Shown piece after piece: positions 33,019-41,288 of a stretch of 43,573 nucleotides of DNA. The position numbers and the translations under genes were made by a program. Source of the DNA: a virus. The notes below the pieces were generated by a model. It saw only the letters and a list, made by a program, of their open reading frames with translations. It ran no database searches and was not told where the DNA came from. Position 1 is the first letter of the stretch; each line of letters opens with the position of its first letter. The stretch lies in IMG/VR virus record IMGVR_UViG_3300027976_000073, positions 1-43,573 of that record; one strand, given 5' to 3'.

Positions 33019-34711
33019 TCCAACGAATGAGGCAGGTGGGAATTTTCAAATGATGAATTCTGCTGTAGAGAATAAAGGACTTTTCAGCAGAATACTAAGA
33101 GACTTATCTTCATGGGGTATGAACTACGATGATATGGTGATGAGAAATCAGGTTGGTGTGGGTATGAACGAAGATCCGTTCTCACAACAAGGAAATTCGA
33201 TGTACGATTTTTTTTCGCAAAGGGCGGTAGCCTCCGTTTTATCCAGAAAATCTATTCCTTACCTAGATAGAAGCTATCCAGATAAACGAAGAATTTTGAG
33301 AGAATATTCTATTAAAGATGAGATTAGAGATTTTGTATCAACCGTTTGTGATGAGGCTATTGTTTATTCAGATTCCGACTTCTGTACACCAAGATCAATA
33401 GGAAGCGACTATACTCAGGACATTAAAGATAAATATTTGGAATATTTTGAGGTTATCTATAATAAGATGGGATTTTCTGACTCTATTACAGCTTGGAATA
33501 TGATGCGTGACTTCCTTATTGATGGGTATATAGCCATGGAGATTGTTTGGGATGATAAGAAAAAGAACATTATCTATTTCAATAGAATGTATCCTGAAAC
33601 ACTTGTTCCAGCATATGAGCCATCTATTGGGCATATTTGGATTCAGTATCCAGAAGATCCACAATTAAGAAGGATCTTACTTGACTCACAGATAACATTT
33701 ATATCATACTCAACACAGAACGATTATTCAGAAACATCTTATGTAGAGGGACTTATTAAGCCATATAACCAATTGAAAATTATTGAACAGACCAAGATTA
33801 TGTTCAACATTATAAATGCAACACTTTATCAGAAATTTGTCATCCCGACAAAAGGACTTGGTAGAGCAAGAGCTGAAGAACAGATTGGTCAACTAATACA
33901 GGATTATTCAGAGGAAGTAGAATGGGATGATTCACTTGGAACACTAAAAATAAATGGGGCAAAACATTTACCATATAATAAGCAGTTCTGGTTCCCAGAG
34001 GGTGATGCTGGACAGCCTACTATGGAAATTGTATCACCAGAAGGTCATGACCTTAATGAGGATTCAATGCTTAGATGGTTTTTCAATATTTTAAAGAGAG
34101 CTACTAAGATTCCGATGCAGAGATTTCAGGATGATTCTGGTGGTGGTAGTGTATTCTCAGATGCTTCTGAAATAACAAGAGATGAGGCTAAGTTTGGAAA
34201 TTTTATACAAAGATTACGAGCTGTGTTTAAAGAGATAATAGTAAAGCCATTAAAATTACAAATACTTGTGGAATTCCCGGAGCTGAAAGAGGATGAAAGA
34301 TTCCTTAATCAGGTAGATATTGACTTCTTATCCAATCAATTATTTGAGGAGTGGAAGAAATTGGGTAACCTATCTAAGAAGGCGGAGATAATGCAATCAC
34401 TTCAGGCTATACAAGATGGTGATAAGCCATATTTCCACATAGAGTACCTAGTTGATAGAATTCTTAAATTGTCACCAGCTGAGAAGGAAGAGAATAAAAG
34501 GTATTGGGTTAAAGATGCTAATAAAGGTGGTGAAGGTGAAGGAGGTGAGGGAGACCTTGGTGGCGGAGGTGACTTCGGTGGTGACTTCGGTGGAGATGAT
34601 GGCGGAGGTGATGACTTCGGTGGTGGTGATACTGGTGTATCTGGTGGAGATGATGCTGGTGGAGATGATGCTGGTGGAGATGATGCTGGTGGTGCAGAAT
34701 TTGAATTTTAG
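33005..34711 (+). CDS. 20: portal vertex protein (T4 gp20-like) with Gly/Asp tail
   Basis: A 568-residue protein (T4 gp20: 524) forming the dodecameric DNA gate of the head. Signature stretches: EIRDFVSTVCDEAIVY near 105-120, MRDFLIDGYIAMEIVWDD, LNEDSMLRWFFNILKRATKIPMQRF and ITRDEAKFGNFIQRLRAVFKE. The last 60 residues are almost only Gly, Asp and Glu and include three perfect GGDDA repeats, a disordered acidic tail. The first codons overlap the HNH gene; there is no ribosome site, so translation may rely on coupling to it. Confidence 0.88.
   Translation: MASYNPTNEAGGNFQMMNSAVENKGLFSRILRDLSSWGMNYDDMVMRNQVGVGMNEDPFSQQGNSMYDFFSQRAVASVLSRKSIPYLDRSYPDKRRILREYSIKDEIRDFVSTVCDEAIVYSDSDFCTPRSIGSDYTQDIKDKYLEYFEVIYNKMGFSDSITAWNMMRDFLIDGYIAMEIVWDDKKKNIIYFNRMYPETLVPAYEPSIGHIWIQYPEDPQLRRILLDSQITFISYSTQNDYSETSYVEGLIKPYNQLKIIEQTKIMFNIINATLYQKFVIPTKGLGRARAEEQIGQLIQDYSEEVEWDDSLGTLKINGAKHLPYNKQFWFPEGDAGQPTMEIVSPEGHDLNEDSMLRWFFNILKRATKIPMQRFQDDSGGGSVFSDASEITRDEAKFGNFIQRLRAVFKEIIVKPLKLQILVEFPELKEDERFLNQVDIDFLSNQLFEEWKKLGNLSKKAEIMQSLQAIQDGDKPYFHIEYLVDRILKLSPAEKEENKRYWVKDANKGGEGEGGEGDLGGGGDFGGDFGGDDGGGDDFGGGDTGVSGGDDAGGDDAGGDDAGGAEFEF
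34643..34687 (+). repeat. three perfect 15-bp tandem repeats in the portal tail
   Basis: GGTGGAGATGATGCT occurs three times without change and encodes GGDDA each time. Identity at DNA level implies recent expansion or slippage. Confidence 0.85.
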
Positions 34712-34747
34712 CCACTTTTTGTATATATAATAAATAAAATTAATAAC

Positions 34748-34916
34748 ATGAAACACCTAAGAAAATTTAAACCATTTAATGAATCATTATATGAGGATCA
34801 GACAATAACACTACAAGAATGAGTTTAGTAACGATCCAGAGAGTGGGCATAGTATTATTTTTAAATTAAACTGTTTGGTTTTTTTGGCATTTGAATTTTT
34901 TCAATACCCTGTGTAG
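34748..34916 (+). pseudogene. small capsid-targeting-like gene with a frameshift, between portal and protease
   Basis: The first frame gives 24 residues, MKHLRKFKPFNESLYEDQ..., then TGA at 34820. One base over, the sequence goes on as NEFSNDPESGHSIIFKLN to TAG at 34914. The opening matches the T4-type packaging peptide with a candidate cut after FNE at residue 12. The place between genes 20 and 21 is where T4 keeps the small prohead core genes 67 and 68. A nuclease remnant (copy F) begins immediately downstream, so its arrival may have truncated this gene. Confidence 0.45.
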
Positions 34917-34932
34917 GTGTGACATCTTATAG

Positions 34933-35313
34933 TTATCTATCTTTATAGACTGTTTGTGTATCACTTTTCCTATCAGAGATTGTTTTCTTCATCTTTTCAT
35001 AGATCTCCTTATTCTGTATAGGATATTCCACCCCAAAGTTTTTCTTTAAAGAGGCTTTTCTTTTCTTTTCTGAGCATTTTCTGCAATAGTAATATCCCCA
35101 TGTGTTATCATACTTAACATAGTTCTTGAATATTACCTCTTTTTGAATACCACATCCGTCACACTCACAATTTATTTTGTGGTGAGACCCCTTTGATATT
35201 AACTCAATCGGAATTTTAATAATATCACCAATTGATATCTCATATCCCATATTTTCAAAATATTGGAGATTTGATTCAATCACCTTAACGCTTATATCTC
35301 TAGTCAAAATCAT
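34933..35313 (-). pseudogene. N-terminal fragment of a KYG-repeat nuclease (copy F)
   Basis: 126 residues: type II N-terminal module (MILTRDISVKV, CDGCG, CRKC) and a single repeat (NFGVEYPIQNKEIYEKMKK), then about ten unrelated residues and a stop. Everything downstream in the family is absent. It lies in the same orientation as full-length copy G just to the right, and its opening is closely similar to that of G. A TGATATATA box lies about 25 nt upstream. Confidence 0.75.
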
Positions 35314-35363
35314 AAAAAACCGTCATCAATTTAAGTTATATATCATTTCGACAGACCCCTCCT

Positions 35364-35381
35364 TGTAAAAAATCCACCTAT
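35364..35381. repeat. direct repeat flanking copy G, left
   Basis: TGTAAAAAATCCACCTAT is identical to 37145-37162; the match continues imperfectly for about 10 more bases (TAGTTTTTAAT against TGTTTTTTAAT). Confidence 0.75.
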
Positions 35382-35396
35382 AGTTTTTAATTCCTG

Positions 35397-37103
35397 TTAT
35401 GAGACATATCTAAATTTTATTTTACCAGAATCATATATTCTTAGAATATTTTTAGTGTCTTTGTTACGAAAATTAAATTTATGCTCTCTTATTCCTAATA
35501 CTATATAATGGTAGTCAGGTTTTATATTATATTCCTTCTTGAATCCAATCTTTTTATATAAATCACCATTGCTATAGGAATTATCCGAAAACGTTACAAT
35601 ATTGTTAGAATAATTGTTTATAAAATATTTTAGCAATTTGCTGGCTCCTCCAACAATACTAGTGTTCAATATGCTGCAATATCTATTAAGATCATACATA
35701 TCCTTGTTCTTTTTGAAACACATTATACTAACAAGTTTTTTATTATAATATAATCCTATTTTAACGGTAGATCCAACCCATCCTTGTATGTGGTTATTAT
35801 TTAGAAATTTCTTAATAACATAATTGTCTGTTATTTCCTTTATATCGCATTTACGAGCATATATCTTATTAGAGGCATTACCGATCTTGTTTAATATCAT
35901 TGATTTTAATATAGTGTTCTTGTATATCCAATCATCTTCCCATATATGTATTAATTGTATGTTATTGTTTAAGCAAATATCTGTCTTGTCTTTGTGATAA
36001 TTGCGTCCTTTATATAATTCACTATGCCAATAAACGCCATTGAGCTCAAATGCTATATTATCTTCTGGCAGGTATACATCCATTTCCTTTCCACCAATCC
36101 TATGATTAGTTAGCATTTCTTTGTTATAATTCTCGCTTATGAAATTTTGTAACAATACCTCTAATCCAGATTGATGTTTATCAATTTCATTACAAATAGT
36201 GCATATGCATGTATTTGTTTCTCTTCTTTTATAGAATAGCGAGTAGCTTATTCCAAATTCCTTTTGACAATAATCACATTGTATTCTGAACATCCTATTG
36301 GTAGAGTCTATTCTAATAATATTTTCACCACCATTTAGTATTTTCTCGTGTAGTGTTTTTAGTACTGATTTTTTTATTTTATTCTTAATATTTTCATTTT
36401 TTGATGGATTATCCTCTCCGTATCTTTCAATATTGGTTTCCTTGATTTTATCCCTTATTTCAATAGACTTTAGTAGATTATCAACGCCATATTTCTTAAT
36501 ATTATTTGTTATCATTCTTTTTTGAAATGATTCATCAAGGAAAATATATTTTGATCCTGTATTTTCTAAGCATGTTTTCATTTTTTTGATTTTAACACTG
36601 TCCAATTTTGAGATATTTGACACGCCGTATCTGTTTATGTTTGTTTGAATCTGTTTTTCTAGTATTTCTTTATTTTGTAGATGGTGTTCTGATCCATATC
36701 TCTCCATATTTCTCATTTTTATAAACTTTTGTATTTCGGTAGATTGTGAGATATATTCAACACCATATTTCTCCATATTTGTTTTCTTAGACTTATTCTT
36801 TATGGTGTCTAATTGGAATACATTTTCAACCCCATACCTTTCCATATTGTTCTTTTTTAGATTACATCTCCTGCAGGTGTATTCGCTGTTGATGTGTCCA
36901 TATGATGCATAGTTCTTATGTGATATTTCCTTCCCGATTCCACATGAATCACATTCAACAATTATTTTGGCATTACTATTCTTTGTAAGATTATTTACTG
37001 ATACCTGTATCTCCTCACCACATTTTATATCTGGATATGTTTTGTGGTAGTGACTGAAATTGGATGATCCTATCCTAACTGTTACACTTTTACTTATTAT
37101 CAT
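35397..37103 (-). CDS. KYG-repeat Vsr-like nuclease with GNAT-like domain (copy G)
   Basis: A 568-residue full-length member. Type II N-terminal module (CDSCG 51-55, CRRC 77-80), seven 23-residue repeats (89-249), second Cys cluster (CDYC, CTIC), nuclease with EMDVYLP, FELNG, YWHSE and LIHIWEDDW, GNAT-like domain (NNHIQG, LVSIMCF, YDLNRYC, GGASKLLKYF, LYKKIGF). The C-terminal end is the IYDSGKIKF type, as in copy D. Catalytic positions are intact. It is placed between portal and protease, facing against them, and is bracketed by an 18-bp perfect direct repeat. Confidence 0.8.
   Translation of the reverse strand: MIISKSVTVRIGSSNFSHYHKTYPDIKCGEEIQVSVNNLTKNSNAKIIVECDSCGIGKEISHKNYASYGHINSEYTCRRCNLKKNNMERYGVENVFQLDTIKNKSKKTNMEKYGVEYISQSTEIQKFIKMRNMERYGSEHHLQNKEILEKQIQTNINRYGVSNISKLDSVKIKKMKTCLENTGSKYIFLDESFQKRMITNNIKKYGVDNLLKSIEIRDKIKETNIERYGEDNPSKNENIKNKIKKSVLKTLHEKILNGGENIIRIDSTNRMFRIQCDYCQKEFGISYSLFYKRRETNTCICTICNEIDKHQSGLEVLLQNFISENYNKEMLTNHRIGGKEMDVYLPEDNIAFELNGVYWHSELYKGRNYHKDKTDICLNNNIQLIHIWEDDWIYKNTILKSMILNKIGNASNKIYARKCDIKEITDNYVIKKFLNNNHIQGWVGSTVKIGLYYNKKLVSIMCFKKNKDMYDLNRYCSILNTSIVGGASKLLKYFINNYSNNIVTFSDNSYSNGDLYKKIGFKKEYNIKPDYHYIVLGIREHKFNFRNKDTKNILRIYDSGKIKFRYVS
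36357..36839 (-). repeat. seven 23-codon KYG repeats in copy G
   Basis: Units start RYG, KYG, RYG, RYG, NTG, KYG and RYG at 23-residue spacing (residues 89-249). The fifth unit is degenerate (NTGSKYIFLDES). Confidence 0.75.
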
Positions 37104-37107
37104 ATGG

Positions 37108-37116
37108 TATATATCA
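37108..37116 (-). promoter_or_regulatory. TGATATATA box 4 nt before copy G
   Basis: Reads TGATATATA-CCAT-ATG on the minus strand. Confidence 0.45.
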
Positions 37117-37144
37117 AACTCACCGTGTCCTACTTCTGTTTTTG

Positions 37145-37162
37145 TGTAAAAAATCCACCTAT
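37145..37162. repeat. direct repeat flanking copy G, right
   Basis: Identical to 35364-35381. It lies in the leader of the protease-scaffold gene, 60 nt before its start, so this is probably the resident copy. Confidence 0.75.
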
Positions 37163-37221
37163 GTTTTTTAATGGTTTTTTATACCCAATATATATACTAC
37201 AAAAAATTATGGACAAGTTTT

Positions 37222-39369
37222 ATGAAGTCAGTACTTATAGTTGAAAATTCAAACAAATCCCTGTCGGTTAATGAATCAAAATCAAAGGATAAATACCTAT
37301 TAGGTGGAACCTTTACAGAGTTTGGTGTTAAGAACAGAAATGACAGGGTTTATACCGCAGCTAAGTTTTTACCATGTTTAGAAGAACTAAACAGTAGAAT
37401 TACTGATCTGGGTGTAGTTTACGGAGAGTTTGATCACCCTGATGTGTTCGACACCTCTTTGTCCAGATCATCACACATCATCAAATCAGCTTCTTATGTT
37501 AAAGAAGGTAATAGAGTTGATGGTGAAATTAGCTTGCTAAGTACTTATTGGGGAAAAGAAGCTAAGGCACTTGTTAATGACGGGTGTCCAATATTTGTTT
37601 CGTCAAGAGCAGCCGGAGTTACGGAGAGTGATGGAACGGTTTCACTTAAGAAATTATTTACATATGATATAGTTGCAGACCCTGGGTTTTCATCAGCCAG
37701 GATGAGCGTTAAATCAATAAACGAATCACTAGGCTACCAGCCTGATTCTAACTTTAGAATATATGAAATGACTGATGAATCAAAAATAAACGAACTATTC
37801 AATATGAACGCAAAAGACTTTGTAACAAAAACACAGTTGACTGATTATTCTAACTATTTGGTGAATGAATTAGCAACAACTAAGAGAGAGGTTAAAAACG
37901 CTGTGACTAAAGGTCATTTAGCTCCTAAAAAAATGGAACAACTTCTAGAGTATTATGAGGAATTGAACCAAACAAACGCTAAGATGGAAAAATATCTTAA
38001 CTATTTGGCTGAGAAAATTCAAGTTGTTGTATCAGAGAACAAATCTCTTAAAGAAACAACATCTAGATTGATCAAGCATAATGATTATCTAGCTGAGAAC
38101 ATTGAGAAGAGTGTTAATTACTCTGAGTATTTGGCTGAAAATCTTGACAAGAACATTTCTTACGGAGAATACCTTGCTGAGAACTTGGATAAGAACATTT
38201 CTTACGCTGAGTACCTAGCAGAAAACTTAGATAAGAACATTTCTTACGCTGAGTACCTAGCAGAAAACTTAGATAAGAACATTTCTTACTCAGAATACAT
38301 TGCAGAAAGTCTTGACAAGAACATTTCTTACTCAGAATACCTTGCAGAAAACCTAGATAAGAACATTTCTTACGCTGAGTATCTAGCTGAGCACTTAGAT
38401 AATTCAATTGCTTACTCAGAATATCTTTCTGAGCATGTTGAGGGGAATATCGCTTATTCAGAATACATAGCTGAGAATCTTGATGATAACATCGCTTATT
38501 CTGAATATCTAGCAGAAAATCTTGACAAATCAGTTTCTTATCAGTCACTTATTACTGAAAAGTTAAACGGTGCTAGACTAAACGAGAATAGAAAAGCATT
38601 TAGACTTCCTACTGTTGAAGAAGCAGGATTTGAAGTTATCAAAGAAGATTTTTATGATGAGGAATTTGGTGATGAAGGTGAGAACCCAACACTAGACGAA
38701 ATGCCAATGGGCCGTTACCGAGGTGACTTTGAAAATGAAAAATGCTGCCTAGAGTGTGTTTTTGACCCATGTGAATGTCCAACACTTGAAAATAATGACT
38801 ATAACGATGAAGAAGATTCATCAGAAGAAATAGATGGAGACTCTGATACAGAGTTGTCAGCATCTATTGATAAACTAATTGAGGAAGCTAAAAAACGAAA
38901 AGCATCCGAAACATCCGACCTACACTTTTTGAGGTTCTTAAACAAAACTCAGGTTGACAGTTACTACACCCTTACAAATGAGGAACAAGAAACTGTTAAG
39001 CTTTACATAAACGAAAAAGGCTCATTCTTTACAACGAAAGACGTATTGAGTTTAATCTCTGAGGCATTGGCAAGTAAGAATGAAACGTTAGAGGAAAAGG
39101 TAATCAGATTAATGCCAGAAAATACAAAGGCTATCTGGAACCAAATGAACGAGAGTTCAAGAAAATCTGTCCTATCACAGGCTAGATTATATCCTGAAGA
39201 AATTTTGAGAACCGAAGAACAGGTTGATCACTTCTGGATGACTAGAAATCTCAAGAAAAATGAATCAGTTACTAAGAAATTAGTTTCCCACGATGCTCTT
39301 ATCCAAGAGGATAAATTATCTGAAACGGATTACAGCGCAATAATGGAAAGATTCGGAAAATTAAGCTAA
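37222..39369 (+). CDS. 21/22: prohead protease fused to scaffold (T4 gp21 + gp22-like)
   Basis: 715 residues from the ATG at 37222 (an ATG 51 nt upstream is in frame, but MKSVLIVEN fits a real start). Residues 20-160 are the serine protease: H72 in GEFDHPD, Ser in FVSSRAAG (about 127-128) and DIVADPGF. T4 gp21 cuts after I/L-x-E. Such sites occur at VNE18, at INE168 where protease joins scaffold, and in the scaffold repeats. Residues 200-300 are helical, 299-438 hold ten 14-residue repeats, then come an acidic stretch with CCLECVFDPCECP and a helical end. In T4, protease and scaffold are separate genes. Directly upstream of the capsid gene, as in T4. Confidence 0.8.
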   Translation: MKSVLIVENSNKSLSVNESKSKDKYLLGGTFTEFGVKNRNDRVYTAAKFLPCLEELNSRITDLGVVYGEFDHPDVFDTSLSRSSHIIKSASYVKEGNRVDGEISLLSTYWGKEAKALVNDGCPIFVSSRAAGVTESDGTVSLKKLFTYDIVADPGFSSARMSVKSINESLGYQPDSNFRIYEMTDESKINELFNMNAKDFVTKTQLTDYSNYLVNELATTKREVKNAVTKGHLAPKKMEQLLEYYEELNQTNAKMEKYLNYLAEKIQVVVSENKSLKETTSRLIKHNDYLAENIEKSVNYSEYLAENLDKNISYGEYLAENLDKNISYAEYLAENLDKNISYAEYLAENLDKNISYSEYIAESLDKNISYSEYLAENLDKNISYAEYLAEHLDNSIAYSEYLSEHVEGNIAYSEYIAENLDDNIAYSEYLAENLDKSVSYQSLITEKLNGARLNENRKAFRLPTVEEAGFEVIKEDFYDEEFGDEGENPTLDEMPMGRYRGDFENEKCCLECVFDPCECPTLENNDYNDEEDSSEEIDGDSDTELSASIDKLIEEAKKRKASETSDLHFLRFLNKTQVDSYYTLTNEEQETVKLYINEKGSFFTTKDVLSLISEALASKNETLEEKVIRLMPENTKAIWNQMNESSRKSVLSQARLYPEEILRTEEQVDHFWMTRNLKKNESVTKKLVSHDALIQEDKLSETDYSAIMERFGKLS
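38116..38535 (+). repeat. ten 42-bp tandem repeats in the scaffold, each with a protease site
   Basis: Ten units of 14 residues with consensus SYSEYLAENLDKNI. Two neighbouring units are identical at DNA level over most of their length. L/I-A/S-E occurs in every unit. Partial units lie on each side (NDYLAENIEKSV before, SYQSLITEKLNGA after). Confidence 0.9.
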
Positions 39370-39407
39370 TCTCAAAAAGGAGATAAAAAAAAGAAAAACA
39401 AAAAAAT

Positions 39408-41201
39408 ATGTCACACATTAGAATAGACAAACAAAAAGCCGTTAAGAAATGGTCACCAGTATTGGAGAACATGGGCGTTGTTGGTGATCGTATTGAATGG
39501 ATGTCAGAATACGCTGAACTTCACTCAATTAACGAGAACGCTTACGCAAACGCAACTACTGCGGGTATGGGTGGATTTGTTTCAGCTCAACCAGGTACTC
39601 TTCCAGGACTTCTTGGTGGTGGTGCAGGATTTGGGTCACAAGCCGGAATCGATCGTAACATCGGATCAGGAGATTTAGGACAGAACCTACTTCCAGTAGC
39701 AATGAAAATCGCAGCTCAGACAATTGGTCTTGACCTTGTCGCTGTAAAACCAACACCAGGTCCAAAAATCGATTTACTTTATATTGATTTTCAATATGAT
39801 GATCTTTCAGACGTTGGTGGAATGTCACGACCACAAGTATTTAAATTATCTGCAGTTGGCGACACAGGTAGTATGTTACTTGTAAAAGCCGCTATTAACG
39901 CAGCTCTTGTGTCGGCACCAGGTATTACACAAACACAAGGTGGATTAGAAGGTGGTAGATTATTCGTAAAAAACTCACATCTTGTATCGAGCACTATTAC
40001 ACCAACAGTTCCAACACAGTTGGACATAGACCCGGCTGGGGTAGTCACCGGTCTACAAGGAGCCTTAGAATTTCTTGGATACTCTCGTATCGATGGTTTC
40101 CCAATGTTCAGAGCTTGGAGACAAGCTAACTCAACACCAGGTGGATCACAAGCCGGTACTGGTACTTATGCATACCAGTTCGATCAAACGCAGAATACAT
40201 TTACTAGCGCTGCTTCAATGACATCACAACTTCTTTGGATAGGTGGTGCAACTGCTGGAACTGTTGATACATATACATCAGAAGTTACAATTGAATTAAT
40301 TTCAGCTCTAGAAGATCAACTTCCAGGGTTCTCAGCTAACTGGACATCAAACCTTAGTTCAGGAGATTACCCGATGAATCGTCAGAAAGATGAGGACACT
40401 TATTCAAGTGTTATCGGACCTAAAGTATCTACTAAATCAGTTGCTGTTGGTACTATTGAAGTATCTACTTCATTAAGAAGAACAGAAATTGAAGATATCA
40501 AGGCTAACACAGGAATGGATATCGTTCAAAAGATGGAATCAATCCTTGTTAATGAATTGTCTCAGACAATCTCTAAGCAAATTGTTCAAAGAATATTTGC
40601 TCTTGGTCAAGCTAACAGAGCTACATCACCTGTACAAGCAGGATTGGGTGTTACTTCTGTTGTTGCGACTGCTTCAAGTATTTTTGACCTTGACACTGCT
40701 TACGTAACTCGTAATGGTGGTATCGGTGGAGAAACAACACATGCTGTTCAAAGAAAACTTATCACTAAGTTGGCACATGCGTCTAACTACATCGCAACAG
40801 AAGGTAGAGTTGGCCCAGCACAGTTTGCTGTAACTAACGGAGGACTTGCTGCATCTCTTATGGACATCGCAGGTTACACTGTTAATCCAGTTAAATCTAA
40901 ATTGAACGGACAAGGTCAATTGTACCCTGTTGGTCAAATTGGAGATATCCAGATTTATGTTGACCCGTACATGAGATACAATGACAACAGAATCGTTATT
41001 GGAAGAAAGAATAACCCAGACCAACCAGGTTTGATTTTTGTACCATATCTTATGGCACAGTCAATCTCTGTGATCTCTGAAGCAACTTTCGCTCCAAGAA
41101 TGTTACTAAGAAGTCGTTACGCGCTCGCTGACGTTGGGTTCTTCCCAGAGAAGCAGTATATGACGATTGTTGTTAATGACGCAGCTCAATTCTTGAACTA
41201 A
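39408..41201 (+). CDS. 23: major capsid protein (T4 gp23-like)
   Basis: A 597-residue protein (T4 gp23: 521). The opening AVKKWSPVLENMG and RIEWMSEYAELHSINENAY are typical of gp23 precursors; T4 gp23 loses its first 65 residues by gp21 cleavage, and here the matching cut would follow INE at residue 43. The central MSR/R-P-Q-x-F and TGLQGALE parts and the end LMAQSISVISEATFAPRMLLRSRYALADVGFFPEKQYM match the HK97-fold gp23 group. The leader is strongly A-rich with AGGAG 30 nt before the ATG, too far for a ribosome site. A strong terminator follows. The DNA has a more even codon use (more C-ending codons) than the nuclease genes. Confidence 0.9.
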   Translation: MSHIRIDKQKAVKKWSPVLENMGVVGDRIEWMSEYAELHSINENAYANATTAGMGGFVSAQPGTLPGLLGGGAGFGSQAGIDRNIGSGDLGQNLLPVAMKIAAQTIGLDLVAVKPTPGPKIDLLYIDFQYDDLSDVGGMSRPQVFKLSAVGDTGSMLLVKAAINAALVSAPGITQTQGGLEGGRLFVKNSHLVSSTITPTVPTQLDIDPAGVVTGLQGALEFLGYSRIDGFPMFRAWRQANSTPGGSQAGTGTYAYQFDQTQNTFTSAASMTSQLLWIGGATAGTVDTYTSEVTIELISALEDQLPGFSANWTSNLSSGDYPMNRQKDEDTYSSVIGPKVSTKSVAVGTIEVSTSLRRTEIEDIKANTGMDIVQKMESILVNELSQTISKQIVQRIFALGQANRATSPVQAGLGVTSVVATASSIFDLDTAYVTRNGGIGGETTHAVQRKLITKLAHASNYIATEGRVGPAQFAVTNGGLAASLMDIAGYTVNPVKSKLNGQGQLYPVGQIGDIQIYVDPYMRYNDNRIVIGRKNNPDQPGLIFVPYLMAQSISVISEATFAPRMLLRSRYALADVGFFPEKQYMTIVVNDAAQFLN

Positions 41202-41225
41202 TCATTAATAGTTAATTAGAAATTA

Positions 41226-41261
41226 GAAACTCCCTGTTAAAAACAGGGAGTTTCTTTTTTT
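41226..41261 (+). terminator. intrinsic terminator after the capsid gene
   Basis: A 13-bp perfect stem GAAACTCCCTGTT/AACAGGGAGTTTC (41226-41238 and 41242-41254) with a 3-nt loop is followed by seven T residues. Confidence 0.9.
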
Positions 41262-41288
41262 ATATATATTATAGGCAACCTTCACACC

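Noticed and set aside
34472-34756. Open frames rich in His/Ser/Thr opposite and beside the portal tail
   Set aside because: They are shadows created by the Gly/Asp repeat DNA and have no start signals.
34933-35313. Copy F as a functional small DNA-binding protein
   Set aside because: Only one repeat remains and the end is a run of unrelated residues, so decay is the simpler reading.
38116-38535. Tandem 42-bp repeats taken as a CRISPR-like array
   Set aside because: There are no spacers; the units are contiguous, in frame and encode a 14-residue protein repeat.
38114-38548. Long minus-strand frame opposite the scaffold repeats
   Set aside because: A by-product of the tandem repeat; composition is not protein-like and the plus-strand gene is certain.
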